Program-made: the position numbers and the translations under genes
The notes under the pieces: model-generated
Databases searched by the model: none
What the model was told of the DNA's origin: nothing
The model's input: the letters and a program-made list of their open reading frames with translations, nothing else
Shown: positions 34,111 through 43,426 of the stretch, in pieces
How the letters are laid out: the number at the start of each line of letters is the position of its first letter
Position numbering within the stretch: the first letter of the stretch is position 1
Source of the DNA: an uncultured Eggerthellaceae bacterium
GTDB lineage: Bacteria > Actinomycetota > Coriobacteriia > Coriobacteriales > Eggerthellaceae
Reading direction: 5' to 3'
Length of the DNA stretch: 64,000 nt
Assembly: GCA_910584145.1 (NCBI GenBank)
Contig: CAJTXX010000001.1
Span: forward strand, 62,001 to 126,000

Positions 34111-35310
34111 ATGGCGAAGGTCGTATGCGATACCGTGGAGGAGGCGCTCGCTGACATCCGCGCGGGCAAGATCGTGCTATGCATCGACGACCCCGAGCGC
34201 GAGAATGAAGGCGATATGATATGCGCCGCCGAGCATGCCACCACCGCCAACGTGAACACGATGGCGAGCCTGGCGAAGGGCTTGATCTGCATGCCCGTGT
34301 CGAAGGCGATAGCTGCGCGGCTGCATCTGCCCCAGATGGTGCGCGACAACACCGACAACCACGAGACGGCCTTCACCGTATCGGTCGATCATAGAGATAC
34401 CACGACGGGCATCTCGGCGGCAGAGCGCGGCCTCACGGCGCGCAAGCTGGCCGAGCCGGATGCGCAGCCGTCCGATTTCAGGCGCCCGGGGCACATGTTC
34501 CCGCTGGTGGCGCGCTCGGGCGGCGTGCTCGAGCGCCCGGGGCACACCGAGGCGACGGTGGACCTGATGCGGCTCGCTGGCCTTGCCGAGGCGGGGCTCT
34601 GCTGCGAGGTGATGCGCGACGACGGCCAGATGATGCGCGCGAGCGAGCTGCGCGAGCTGGCCGATGAGCAGGGGATGAAGCTCATCGGCATCAAGCAGCT
34701 GCAAGAATACCGCAAGCGCCACGACAAGCTGGTGGAGTGCGTGGCCCGCACCAAGCTCCCCACCGAGCACGGCGATTTCCAGGCGCTCGCTTACGTGAAC
34801 CTGCTGAACGGCGAGCACCATGTGGCGCTCGTGAAGGGCGATATCGGCGACGGGCGCGATGTGCTGGTGCGCGTCCATTCCGAATGCCTGACGGGGGATG
34901 CGTTCGGGTCGCTGCGCTGCGACTGCGGCGAGCAGCTCGCTCGCGCGATGGATGCGGTGCAGGCCGAAGGGCGCGGCGTGGTGCTCTACATGCGCCAAGA
35001 GGGTCGCGGCATCGGGCTGGTGAACAAGCTGCGCGCCTACGAGCTGCAAGATGACGGCCTCGACACGCTCGATGCGAATCTGGCGCTCGGGTTCCAGGGC
35101 GACGAGCGCGAATACTACATAGGTGCTCAGATACTGCGCGATGTGGGCGTGCGCACCATGCGGCTTCTGACGAACAACCCCGACAAGGTCTACCAGCTGA
35201 ACGACTTCGGCATCGAGATAGCCGAGCGCGTGCCCATCGCTGCCGCGCCCAACGAGTTCGATCGGCGTTATCTGGAGACGAAGAAGACGCGGATGGGGCA
35301 TATCCTCTAG
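34111..35310 (+). CDS. ribBA: Riboflavin biosynthesis bifunctional protein RibBA
   Basis: This 399-residue protein fuses 3,4-dihydroxy-2-butanone-4-phosphate synthase ([17 protein letters not shown], residues 1-200) with GTP cyclohydrolase II. The second half has the zinc site around [18 protein letters not shown] and the [16 protein letters not shown] segment. Together they supply both precursors of riboflavin. No other rib gene or FMN riboswitch is visible. It ends before the palindromic element pair at 35335. Confidence 0.96.
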   Translation: MAKVVCDTVEEALADIRAGKIVLCIDDPERENEGDMICAAEHATTANVNTMASLAKGLICMPVSKAIAARLHLPQMVRDNTDNHETAFTVSVDHRDTTTGISAAERGLTARKLAEPDAQPSDFRRPGHMFPLVARSGGVLERPGHTEATVDLMRLAGLAEAGLCCEVMRDDGQMMRASELRELADEQGMKLIGIKQLQEYRKRHDKLVECVARTKLPTEHGDFQALAYVNLLNGEHHVALVKGDIGDGRDVLVRVHSECLTGDAFGSLRCDCGEQLARAMDAVQAEGRGVVLYMRQEGRGIGLVNKLRAYELQDDGLDTLDANLALGFQGDEREYYIGAQILRDVGVRTMRLLTNNPDKVYQLNDFGIEIAERVPIAAAPNEFDRRYLETKKTRMGHIL

Positions 35311-35334
35311 GGATTCGGTGCGCGTGGTCGGTGG

Positions 35335-35422
35335 GGTGAGATGGCGGGGTGCGCCCAGTCGCTCGGACAGTCCTCGCTTTCGCTGCGGAACTCGCTTGGT
35401 GGACACCCCCCGCCATCTCACC
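35335..35422. repeat. Palindromic repeat element, copy 1
   Basis: Outer stem arms (35335-35349 and 35408-35422, 15 bp) flank a 49-base core at 35354-35402. The same core occurs perfectly inverted at 35482-35530. The two together fill the gap between convergent ribBA and ahcY. It resembles a REP/BIME unit or a tiny non-autonomous transposon; no coding capacity. Confidence 0.8.
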
Positions 35423-35462
35423 GAAGTCGTCGCTCTTCGCCTTCTGCGCCGACGTTGCTCTC

Positions 35463-35548
35463 ATGGCGGTCTGGGGTAGGCCCACCAAGCGAGTTCCGCA
35501 GCGAAAGCGAGGACTGTCCGAGCGACTGGGTCTGCCCTAGACCGCCCG
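35463..35548. repeat. Palindromic repeat element, copy 2 (inverted)
   Basis: The 49-base core (35482-35530) is a perfect inverted copy of the one at 35354-35402. Its own flanks (about 35465-35484 and 35528-35547) are complementary at about 17 of 20 positions but differ from those of copy 1. The whole pair could form a very long hairpin. Confidence 0.8.
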
Positions 35549-35558
35549 TTGGGGCGGT
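35541..35558. terminator. Hairpin between ribBA and ahcY
   Basis: ACCGCCC and GGGCGGT arms with a 4-base loop, just after the ahcY stop (minus strand). Could terminate either convergent transcript. No T tract. Confidence 0.45.
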
Positions 35559-35575
35559 CGCATCCGGGCAGTGCT

Positions 35576-36838
35576 TTAGACGGTGCCGACCTGCCAGGTG
35601 TTCATGTAGGCGATCTGCTCGTCGGTCAGCTCGTCTATCTGCACGCCGAGCGTCTCCAGCTTCAGCTCGGCCACTCGCGCGTCGATGGCCTCGGGCACGT
35701 CGTAGACCTGCGGGCTCATCTCGGCGGCGTGGCTCATCAGGTATTCTGCGCACAGCGCCTGGTTCGCGAAGCTCATGTCCATGACGCCTGCCGGATGGCC
35801 CTCAGCGCCCGAGAGGTTCACTAAGCGCCCTTCGGCGAGCAGCACCACGGTGCGGCCGTCTGAGAGCGTGTACTCGTCCACCAGCGGTTTCAGCTCGGCC
35901 TTGTCGGTCGCGTGCTCTTCCAGCCAGGGGATGTCTATCTCGGAGTTGAAGTGGCCCGAGTTGCAGATGATGGCGCCGTCCTTCATGTTCTCGAAGCAGG
36001 TGGCGTCGATGACGTTCAGGTTGCCGGTCACGGTCACCCAGACATCGGCGAGCGCAGCCGCCTCGGCGCGCGGCATCACCTCGAAGCCGTCCATGTGCGC
36101 TTCCAGCGCGGCTGTCGGGTCGACCTCGCAGACCACCACGCGGCAGCCCATGCCCTTCGCGCGCATGGCCAGGCCCTTGCCGCACCAGCCGTAGCCGCTC
36201 ACCACCATCGTGCGGCCGGCCAGCAGGCGGTTGGTCAGGCGGATGATGCCGTCCAGCGTCGATTGGCCGGTGCCGTAGCGGTTGTCGAAGAAATGCTTCG
36301 TCTTGGCGTCGTTCACGGCTATCACGGGGTAGGCGAGCTGACCGTCGGCGGCCATGGCGGCTAGGCGCACGACACCGGTCGTGGTCTCCTCAGTGCCACC
36401 GACGATGGTGTCGAGCGCTTCGCGGCGCAGCTCGTGGATGCGCCCGACGACATCGCCGCCGTCATCCATCGTGATCTGCGGTTCGAAGCCGATCACCGCA
36501 TCGACGTGGCGGTAGTACGTCTCGTTGTCCTCGCCGCAGATGGCGTACACCTCCACGCCGTAGTCGCGCACGAGCGACGCGGCGGTGTCGTCTTGCGTAG
36601 ACAGCGGGTTCGAGGCGCACAGGCGCACCTGTGCGCCGCCCGCTACCAGCGTGCGCATGAGATTCGCGGTCTCGGTGGTCACGTGCAGGCACGCGCCGAT
36701 GCGCACGCCCGCGAGCGGCTTCTCGCGCTCGAAGCGCTCCCGTATCAGGGCCAGCACCGGCATGTCGCGGTCGGCCCATTCGATGCGCGCCCGACCAGCG
36801 TCGGCGAGCGCGATGTCCTTGATGTCGCAGTTCTGCAT
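35576..36838 (-). CDS. ahcY: Adenosylhomocysteinase
   Basis: AhcY splits S-adenosylhomocysteine to adenosine and homocysteine with bound NAD. The 420-residue protein shows [27 protein letters not shown], the NAD loop [17 protein letters not shown] and the [11 protein letters not shown] segment. The start at 36838 follows AAGGGA seven bases upstream; the longer frame to 36877 lacks a ribosome site. Recycling SAH matters here because a SAM-using radical enzyme and methyltransferases are encoded nearby. Confidence 0.95.
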   Translation of the reverse strand: MQNCDIKDIALADAGRARIEWADRDMPVLALIRERFEREKPLAGVRIGACLHVTTETANLMRTLVAGGAQVRLCASNPLSTQDDTAASLVRDYGVEVYAICGEDNETYYRHVDAVIGFEPQITMDDGGDVVGRIHELRREALDTIVGGTEETTTGVVRLAAMAADGQLAYPVIAVNDAKTKHFFDNRYGTGQSTLDGIIRLTNRLLAGRTMVVSGYGWCGKGLAMRAKGMGCRVVVCEVDPTAALEAHMDGFEVMPRAEAAALADVWVTVTGNLNVIDATCFENMKDGAIICNSGHFNSEIDIPWLEEHATDKAELKPLVDEYTLSDGRTVVLLAEGRLVNLSGAEGHPAGVMDMSFANQALCAEYLMSHAAEMSPQVYDVPEAIDARVAELKLETLGVQIDELTDEQIAYMNTWQVGTV

Positions 36839-36941
36839 AGCGATCCCTTCAGGCATCCGTCGGTTTTTACTGAGCATCCGTCAAGCATACCGCAAACTTA
36901 CAATTTCGACATATTTCCTATCTTTAGCGGGGGCATCAGAC

Positions 36942-36947
36942 TATAAT
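36942..36947 (+). promoter_or_regulatory. -10 box for the glycosyltransferase gene
   Basis: TATAAT in the context GACTATAATCATCC, 52 bases before the GTG start at 36999. No clear -35 box; the region is AT-rich for this genome. Confidence 0.5.
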
Positions 36948-36998
36948 CATCCCGCTTGCTCAAAGCTGACGGAACTGCCCTGCGGATTAAGGAGAAAC

Positions 36999-38315
36999 GT
37001 GTTCGAGCAACTCGCCGAAGCAATGGCACGGCTCTCGTTCGTCGATACGTTCAATTTCTGCGTATTCCTCGCATTCACCTGCTGCTATACCTACCAGCTG
37101 TTCTACGTGTTCGTGGTGCTGACGCGCCGCGCGCCGAAATGCACCGCCGAGCGCGACCACCGCTTCGCCGTGCTCATCGCCGCCCGCAACGAGGCGACGG
37201 TCATCGGCGACCTGCTGTGCTCCATCAAGGCGCAGAACTACCCGCAGGATATGATCGATGTGTTCGTCATCGCCGATAACTGCACCGACGACACGGCGGC
37301 CATCGCGCGCAGCGAGGGCGCGCACGTGTTCACGCGCTTCAACAAGGAGAAGGTGGGGAAGGGCTATGCGCTCGACCACGGGTTGAAGTCCATCTGGCGC
37401 GAGTTCCCCGACGCCGACCACGAGGCGTATTTCGTGTTCGATGCCGACAACGTGCTCGATGCCGATTACTTCCGCGAGATGAACGCCACCTTCGACAACG
37501 GCGCGAAGGCGTCCACCAGCTACCGCAACTCCAAGAACTTCGACTCGAACTGGATATCGGCGGGCTACGGCACGTGGTTCTTGCGCGAGGCGAAGTTCCT
37601 GAACCAGGCGCGTCTGACGCTGAACACGTCGTGCGCAGTGTCGGGCACCGGCTTCTTCATCTCCGCCGACATCCTGCGGGCGGCTGGCGGCTGGAAGTGG
37701 CATCTGCTGACCGAGGACATCGAGTTCTCGGCGGCCTCCATCATCGACGGGGTGCGCATCGCATATTGCCCCACGGCCATCCTCTATGACGAGCAGCCCA
37801 CCACGTTCCGCGATTCGTGGAACCAGCGCTTCCGCTGGGCGAAGGGCTTCTATCAGGTGTTCGGGCGCTATTCGGGCCGCCTCGCGCGCGGCATCTTCAC
37901 GAACCCCCGCGGTCGGCGGTTCGCGTGCTATGACATGCTCATGACGCTGGCGCCGGGCATGCTGCTGTCGATCATCGCCATCACGCTGAACGCCATCATC
38001 TTGGTACTGGGCGTCACCGGCATCATGTCCACGGGCATCGCGGTCATGAGCTCGGTGTCGAGCATCTTCTTCTGCCTGTTCAACTACATCATGTTCATGT
38101 TCGTGTTCGGCGTGCTCACCACGTTCGTGGAGTGGAACAGCATCCGGGCCACCACGGCGCGCAAGATCGGCAGCATGTTCACGTTCCCGTTCTTCATGCT
38201 GACCTATATCCCCATCGCGCTGGTGGCGCTGGTGAAGAAGGCCACGTGGAAGCCCATCAAGCACTCCATCTCGGTGGACGTGTCCGAGTATTCGGAGCGC
38301 ACCATCTCCGCATAG
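36999..38315 (+). CDS. Membrane glycosyltransferase, family 2
   Basis: This 438-residue processive-type glycosyltransferase has an N-terminal membrane helix (about 20-42) and a GT-A domain with LIAARNEATVI, IADNCTDDTA and FVFDADN (D148, D150). It continues with the acceptor LLTEDIEFS and the QRFRW motif, typical of cellulose/hyaluronan-synthase-like enzymes. Four C-terminal hydrophobic segments (from about residue 315) could form a translocation path. It probably makes a cell-surface or exported polysaccharide; sugar unknown. GTG start has AAGGAG five bases before it. Transcribed alone. Confidence 0.88.
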   Translation: MFEQLAEAMARLSFVDTFNFCVFLAFTCCYTYQLFYVFVVLTRRAPKCTAERDHRFAVLIAARNEATVIGDLLCSIKAQNYPQDMIDVFVIADNCTDDTAAIARSEGAHVFTRFNKEKVGKGYALDHGLKSIWREFPDADHEAYFVFDADNVLDADYFREMNATFDNGAKASTSYRNSKNFDSNWISAGYGTWFLREAKFLNQARLTLNTSCAVSGTGFFISADILRAAGGWKWHLLTEDIEFSAASIIDGVRIAYCPTAILYDEQPTTFRDSWNQRFRWAKGFYQVFGRYSGRLARGIFTNPRGRRFACYDMLMTLAPGMLLSIIAITLNAIILVLGVTGIMSTGIAVMSSVSSIFFCLFNYIMFMFVFGVLTTFVEWNSIRATTARKIGSMFTFPFFMLTYIPIALVALVKKATWKPIKHSISVDVSEYSERTISA

Positions 38316-38470
38316 CGGGAAGGGCGCCCTCGCGTCGCTTCGGGCGGGCAGGGCAGATGCGCCTGTGCGGTGGCGAGCTCTGCATCAGCGGCAGCATCGC
38401 GAGGCATATTGCGGTATCCCGTGGCAGGTCCGTGCAAGGTAGCTGACAGCTCTGTGCAAGGCCGCTCGGC

Positions 38471-38476
38471 TACGAT
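38471..38476 (+). promoter_or_regulatory. -10 box giving a leaderless comF mRNA
   Basis: TACGAT ends seven bases before the comF ATG at 38483, so transcription should start at or next to the A of the start codon. No ribosome site precedes it. Confidence 0.5.
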
Positions 38477-38482
38477 GCCGGC

Positions 38483-39220
38483 ATGGCCCTTCTCCGACAT
38501 ACCCTCGCGAGCGCGCTGCATGCTGCGGCCGATGTGGCGGCTGAGACGCTCTGGCCCACCCGCTGCGCGGTGTGCGATGCGCCGGGCGCCCTCATCTGCG
38601 AGGCGTGCCGCTCGAAGCTGCTCGTCATAGACGCCTGCATGGCATGCCCGGTGTGCGGCGCTCCGTACGGGCGCGTGCAGTGCACGGAATGCACCCCGCT
38701 CATGCTCAAAAGCGCCTGCCGCAGCGCCATCCCGTTCGACGGCATGGCGCACGCGATGGTGGCAGATGATGCCGTGCGCCGCATCGTCTCGGCATACAAG
38801 GACCGCGGCGAGCGCCGGCTGGCGGCGACCATAGCCGCTCTGTGCGCGCCGCGCATCGCGCCTTCGTGGCGCACGAGCGTGGTCGCCTATCTGCCCGATG
38901 CGCCCCGGGCCCGCCGGCGCCGCGGGTTCGACCACGGACAGGAGCTGGCGCGAGCGGTGGCGCAGGCAGCGGGGCTTCCGTGCGCAGGCCTGTTCATGCC
39001 GCCGCGCACCGCCGATCAGCGGGCGCTCACGCGCGCGCAGCGCTTCGCCAACATGGCCGCCGCCATACGGCTGGCGCCCGATGCCCCCGTGCCGCGCTCC
39101 GTCATCGTGTTCGACGACATCTGCACCACGGGCAGCACCCTCTATGCCGCCGCCGACGCCCTGCGCGCAGCCGGCTGCGAGGCGGTGTTCGCCCTCACGT
39201 TCGGGCGCGTCCTCGATTAG
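38483..39220 (+). CDS. ComF-family phosphoribosyltransferase
   Basis: This 245-residue ComF family protein begins with a zinc-ribbon (CAVCDAPGALICEAC and a second CPVC/CTEC set), followed by a phosphoribosyltransferase domain with RRRGFDHGQELA and the PRPP loop VIVFDDICTTGSTL. ComF proteins are needed for DNA uptake in naturally competent bacteria; in others the role is unclear. No other competence gene is in the window. The -10 box suggests it is translated without a leader. Confidence 0.9.
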   Translation: MALLRHTLASALHAAADVAAETLWPTRCAVCDAPGALICEACRSKLLVIDACMACPVCGAPYGRVQCTECTPLMLKSACRSAIPFDGMAHAMVADDAVRRIVSAYKDRGERRLAATIAALCAPRIAPSWRTSVVAYLPDAPRARRRRGFDHGQELARAVAQAAGLPCAGLFMPPRTADQRALTRAQRFANMAAAIRLAPDAPVPRSVIVFDDICTTGSTLYAAADALRAAGCEAVFALTFGRVLD

Positions 39221-39253
39221 CGCTCGCATCTCGTATACGCGGGCATTCAGCGG

Positions 39254-39259
39254 TATAAT
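39254..39259 (+). promoter_or_regulatory. -10 box for the structured RNA
   Basis: TATAAT about 11 bases before the first closing-stem base of the RNA at 39270. There is no clear -35 box and no start codon with a ribosome site follows closely. Confidence 0.6.
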
Positions 39260-39269
39260 CAGAAGATAT

Positions 39270-39504
39270 GCTTCCTTGGGTCTGTAGCTGCGGGGCGCCA
39301 TGCGCCCTCAGTCCATGGCAGATGCGGTCGAAAGGATCCACGTAAGGCGGCTCTCGGGCCGCTGAGCATGGCGTATTCTAGAAGTAAGACGCACCGCCTG
39401 TTGACACATCGCGGCATGGTGCCGCGGCAGGCGAGAGGCTCAAGCGGGAACGCGTAGGCCCAGTGCGCGAGTGTGGGGTCAAAGGCTAGGTCAGCCAAGG
39501 AAGC
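39270..39504 (+). ncRNA. Structured noncoding RNA, type not identified (6S-like?)
   Basis: Bases 39270-39279 (GCTTCCTTGG) pair perfectly with 39495-39504 (CCAAGGAAGC) and close a ~235-base RNA that begins just after a TATAAT box. Inside are several good hairpins: GCCATG...CATGGC (39297-39319 region), GCGGC...GCCGC (39348-39363 region) and a long one with CGCCTG outer and CGCGGCA inner arms (39395-39432 region). It has no signature of tmRNA, RNase P RNA, SRP RNA, T-box or common riboswitches. A 6S-type regulator or an unknown leader for the next gene are both possible. No protein frame with a ribosome site lies in it. Confidence 0.5.
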
Positions 39505-39546
39505 GGAACCGAGGAGCGCCGAAGGGCGCCGCCGAAAGGAATGCAG

Positions 39547-40446
39547 ATGAAGCGTATGCGTGCTGCCATAGCCGCCATCGCCGCCGTTGCGATGGCTCTC
39601 GCCCTGACGGGCTGCCAGCAGGAGGAATACAAGCCGCAGCTCGGGAGCCCGCAGCTGCAACCGCCGGCCATCGGCGAGGATGGCACGCTGCGCGTGGGCG
39701 TGAACACGAGCAAATCGCCCCTGGCTGGCATGGGCAACGACAAGATCATCGGCATCGACGTCGATATCGCCGCCGCTATCGCTGATGAGCTGGGGCTGAA
39801 GGTGAGCATCGTCGATGTGGGCAACAGCCCCGACACGGCGCTCGCGGATAAGACGGTCGATATCGTCATGGGCATCGACAGCTCCGACGCGGCGAACGGC
39901 ATATGGCTGTCGCCCGAGTACCTGCCGACCGGCGTGGCGCTGTTCGCGCTGGCTGGCAGCAACGCAGGCGTGCCCAAGGCCGACAGCGACCCGAAGGTGG
40001 CGGCTCAGGTGTCCTCGAAGAGCGCATGGGCGGTGACGAACGCATTCGGCGATGACGCCTTGTCGTCGGCGAACGATCTGAGCAGCGCCATCGAGGAGCT
40101 GCGCTCGGGCAAGGTCGATTACCTGGCGTCCGATGCGGTCATCGGCATGTATGCGGCGAACCGCACCGGGGCCGATGTCGAGGTGGTCGCGCTCATCGAC
40201 TCCGCGAGCGGTTACTGCGTGGCGGTGGCGGAGACGGCGACCGACCTTCAAACGGCGGTGAAGAACGCGCTCCAGACGCTCATCTCGAACGGCACTGTGG
40301 GCGTCATCGAGCAGAAATGGCTGGGCACGCAGCTCGACCTCGAGAGCGCGCCGCTCGCCGAGGTGAAGAAGACCCCGAGCGACAACGCCGAAGAGCCCGC
40401 CGAGGGCGACGCGAGCAGCAGCTCGTCGGCGGCCGTCACCGCGTAG
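39547..40446 (+). CDS. Amino-acid-type ABC solute-binding lipoprotein
   Basis: This 299-residue periplasmic-binding protein of the amino-acid (SBP_bac_3) type has a lipoprotein signal with lipobox LTGC (about residues 19-22), then LRVGVNTSKSPLAGM and IIGIDVDIAAAIADELGLKV. It should be anchored outside and bind a polar amino acid or related ligand. No permease or ATPase gene adjoins it, so it may serve a distant transporter or act as a sensor. ATG 39547 is preferred because AAAGGA (39534-39539) abuts the alternative ATG at 39541. The tail ends in a Ser-rich run. Confidence 0.88.
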   Translation: MKRMRAAIAAIAAVAMALALTGCQQEEYKPQLGSPQLQPPAIGEDGTLRVGVNTSKSPLAGMGNDKIIGIDVDIAAAIADELGLKVSIVDVGNSPDTALADKTVDIVMGIDSSDAANGIWLSPEYLPTGVALFALAGSNAGVPKADSDPKVAAQVSSKSAWAVTNAFGDDALSSANDLSSAIEELRSGKVDYLASDAVIGMYAANRTGADVEVVALIDSASGYCVAVAETATDLQTAVKNALQTLISNGTVGVIEQKWLGTQLDLESAPLAEVKKTPSDNAEEPAEGDASSSSSAAVTA

Positions 40447-40461
40447 GCGAGGAGGCCGGAG

Positions 40462-43371
40462 ATGGGCGAGCGTATAGCCGAGATATCCGCTCGGTGCGGC
40501 TTCGAGCTCATCGAGAGCCGCCCGGTGAGCGAGATCGACGGCACAGCGCACCGCATGCTGCATACCGCCAGCGGCGCGCGCTTGCTGTTCCTGAGCAATG
40601 CTGACGACAACAAATCGTTCTCCATATCGTTCAAGACGCCCGCAGCCGACGACACGGGCGTCTTCCACATATTGGAGCATTCGGTGCTGTGCGGCTCCGA
40701 TAAGTTCCCGGTGAAAGAGCCGTTCGTCGATCTGCTGAAGGGGTCGATGCAGACGTTCCTGAACGCCATGACGTTCCCCGACAAGACGATGTATCCCGTT
40801 GCATCCACCAACGACCAAGACCTGCTGAACCTGATGGATGTGTATCTGGATGCGGTGTTCTGCCCGCTGATCTACCGCAAGGAGCAGATATTCCAGCAGG
40901 AAGGCTGGCACCTCGAGGTGGAAGGCGCCGATGCGGATGCGCATCTGGTGTACAACGGCGTGGTGTTCAACGAGATGAAAGGCGCGCTGTCAGACCCCGA
41001 TTCGGTGCTCTACGACACGCTGTCGGCGGCGCTGTTCCCCGACACCACCTACCGGTTCGAGTCGGGCGGGGTGCCGGCGAGCATCGTCGATCTGACCTAT
41101 GAGGGCTTCTTGGACAGCCATCGCAGGCACTATCGGCCCGACAACAGCTACATCGTGCTGTACGGCAACGTGGATATCGAGCGCGTGCTGGCGTTCCTGG
41201 ACAGTGCCTACCTGGCGCCCCTCGCGCGCATCGAGCGGCCGGCGCTCGATGCGAACCCCATCGGGCAGCAAGCGCCCATCGTGCGCACCGGCGTGAAGAG
41301 GCAGATGCCCACCGCGCCCGAGAACGCCTGCGCGGCGCTCGGGTTCGTGGCTGGCAGCTCTTCGCAGCGCGAGCGCCTGATAGCCGCCGACATACTGGTG
41401 GATGCCATCTTGGGGTCGAATGAGGCGCCGATGAAGCGGGCGCTGCTCGATGCGCAGCTAGCGGACGATTGCTTGGCGTATCTGGAGGATGGCATCGCCC
41501 AGCCGTTCGTGATGCTCGAGCTGAAGGGCCTGCGCGCCGGTGCCGTGGAGCGCTTCGAGGAAGAAGTGCGGCGCTGCGCATCCGCGCTCGCGGGCGGCGG
41601 GCTCAATCGGCAGCTGATCGAGGCTTCGCTCGCGCATGCCGAGTTCGCGCTGCGCGAGCACAACATGGGCTATGCCGACGGGGTGGTCTATTCCATAGCG
41701 GCCCTGTCCGGGTGGCTCTACGACGATGAGGGCGCGCTCGACGGCATCCTCTACGAGGATGCGTTCGCGAGCCTGCGCCAGAAGCTCGACCAGGGCTATT
41801 TCGAGGAGCTGATCGGCGAGCTGTTCCTGCGCAACGACCACTACGCGCAGGTGGAGATCGTGCCCGTCGACGCCGACCCGGATGCAGCGATAGCGGGCCA
41901 GCTGCGCGCCCTGGAGCAAGACCTGACGGCCGAAGGGCTCGCGCGCATCGCCGAGGCGGCCGAAGCGCTGCATGCCGCGCAGCTCGCTCCCGATGCGCCC
42001 GAGGCGCTGGCGACGCTGCCGCGCCTCGGCATCGACCAGATCGGGGATGCGCCCGCCGAGCCGCCCTTCGAGCTCGAGGCTGCAGGCGATCTGCCGTGCT
42101 TGCGGCACCGCATGCCCACGCATGGCATAGCCTACGCATACCGCTACTTCCCGCTCGAGGGAGTCGCCTTCGAGGAGCTGCCCTACGTGGCGCTGCTCTC
42201 CCTCGTGCTGGGGAAGATGGACACGCGCGACCATACCGCCGCCGAGATCGATCTTCTGGTGCAGCGCGAGCTGGGCAACCTGAGCTTCTTCACCGAGGTG
42301 CACGAGCATGTAGACGATGACGGCTTCGAGGTGAAGCTCGTCGTGTCGGCGTCAGCCCTCTCGGAGAAGAGCGCATCTGCCGCGCGGCTCGCCGATGAGG
42401 TGATGCTGCGCACCGACTTCTGCGGCTACGACAAGCTGCGCGATGTGCTGATGCAGCGGCGCGTGGCGATGGAGCAGGCGTTCGCATCGTCGGGCAACGC
42501 CACGGCGGCGCGGCGCGCGGCATCGTACTATCTGCCTGCCGCCTGCGTGCGCGAGCAGCTGGGCGGCGTGGACTTCTACCGGTTCCTGAAGCGCCAGATA
42601 GACGGCTTCGACGAGGGGAAAGAGGCGCTGGCTGGCAAGCTCGCCGAGCTGGCTGCGCGCATCTTCTCCGACGACGGGTGCCTGCTGTCGTTCGCTGGCA
42701 GCGATGCTGGCCTGGCCGCCTTCATGGAGGCGCGCACACCGCTGCCCGAGCGCGCAGAGCGCAGCGAGCGCCTCGTGGTGCCGGCGCCGGTCGATAAGCG
42801 CGAGGCGCTCGTGGTGCCGAGCGATGTGTCCTATACCGCGCTCGCAGCCGACAGGCGGCAGGTGGGTGCGGCGTATTCCGGCGTGTGGCCGGTCATCTCC
42901 CGGGCGCTCACCTACAGCTATCTGTGGCAGGAGGTCCGCGTGCTGGGCGGTGCGTACGGCACCGGGTTCAGCACCACGGTGCCCGGCCCCTCGAGCTTCT
43001 ACTCCTTCCGCGACCCCCGCGTCGACGAGACGGTGGAGCGCTTCCGCGGCGCAGGCGCATGGCTTTCCGGCTTCGCGCCCGAGGCGGAGGAGTTCACCGG
43101 GTTCATCGTGAGCTCGGTGGCGGGGATGGACGCCCCTTGCAAGCCGCGGGAGCTGATGCGGCGGCAGGACGGCATGCATTTCAGCGGCTATACGCCCGAG
43201 CGCCGCGCCCGCACGCGCAGCCAGGTGCTGGCGTGCACTCCGGCTGATGTGCGCGCTGCCGCGCGAGCGGTCGATGAGCTCGCGAGCGGGGGCTGCGTGT
43301 GCTCGGTGGGCGGCCGCGATATCCTGTCGCAGTCGCAGATGGGCCTCGAGCTGGTCGACTTGGTCGGCTGA
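40462..43371 (+). CDS. M16C zinc metallopeptidase (PreP-like)
   Basis: This 969-residue insulinase-family peptidase has the inverted zinc motif HILEH (H69, E72, H73) and the downstream FNEMKGALSDP segment carrying the third ligand glutamate. Length and organisation match the single-chain PreP/falcilysin class, which encloses and degrades unfolded peptides. No signal peptide, so it probably acts in the cytoplasm. It starts 15 bases after the upstream lipoprotein gene; the two may be co-transcribed. Confidence 0.94.
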   Translation: MGERIAEISARCGFELIESRPVSEIDGTAHRMLHTASGARLLFLSNADDNKSFSISFKTPAADDTGVFHILEHSVLCGSDKFPVKEPFVDLLKGSMQTFLNAMTFPDKTMYPVASTNDQDLLNLMDVYLDAVFCPLIYRKEQIFQQEGWHLEVEGADADAHLVYNGVVFNEMKGALSDPDSVLYDTLSAALFPDTTYRFESGGVPASIVDLTYEGFLDSHRRHYRPDNSYIVLYGNVDIERVLAFLDSAYLAPLARIERPALDANPIGQQAPIVRTGVKRQMPTAPENACAALGFVAGSSSQRERLIAADILVDAILGSNEAPMKRALLDAQLADDCLAYLEDGIAQPFVMLELKGLRAGAVERFEEEVRRCASALAGGGLNRQLIEASLAHAEFALREHNMGYADGVVYSIAALSGWLYDDEGALDGILYEDAFASLRQKLDQGYFEELIGELFLRNDHYAQVEIVPVDADPDAAIAGQLRALEQDLTAEGLARIAEAAEALHAAQLAPDAPEALATLPRLGIDQIGDAPAEPPFELEAAGDLPCLRHRMPTHGIAYAYRYFPLEGVAFEELPYVALLSLVLGKMDTRDHTAAEIDLLVQRELGNLSFFTEVHEHVDDDGFEVKLVVSASALSEKSASAARLADEVMLRTDFCGYDKLRDVLMQRRVAMEQAFASSGNATAARRAASYYLPAACVREQLGGVDFYRFLKRQIDGFDEGKEALAGKLAELAARIFSDDGCLLSFAGSDAGLAAFMEARTPLPERAERSERLVVPAPVDKREALVVPSDVSYTALAADRRQVGAAYSGVWPVISRALTYSYLWQEVRVLGGAYGTGFSTTVPGPSSFYSFRDPRVDETVERFRGAGAWLSGFAPEAEEFTGFIVSSVAGMDAPCKPRELMRRQDGMHFSGYTPERRARTRSQVLACTPADVRAAARAVDELASGGCVCSVGGRDILSQSQMGLELVDLVG

Positions 43372-43372
43372 C

Positions 43373-43401
43373 TTGGGGCAGGCGCGCATTTCGCTTATAA
43401 T
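43373..43401 (+). promoter_or_regulatory. Promoter with recognisable -35 and -10
   Basis: TTGGGG (43373-43378), a 17-base spacer and TATAAT (43396-43401), 26 bases before the ATG at 43427. This is the clearest two-box promoter in the window. Confidence 0.65.
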
Positions 43402-43426
43402 CGTGCATTCCTAGAAGGGCAGGGCG

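Noticed and set aside
34050..34111. FMN riboswitch controlling ribBA
   Set aside because: ribBA starts one base after thrE; there is no leader and no RFN element sequence.
39270..39540. Cobalamin riboswitch, SRP RNA, RNase P RNA or tmRNA as the identity of the structured RNA
   Set aside because: Fragments such as GGGAA and GGTGCC occur, but the conserved boxes in the right order do not; no tRNA-like end and no SRP loop.
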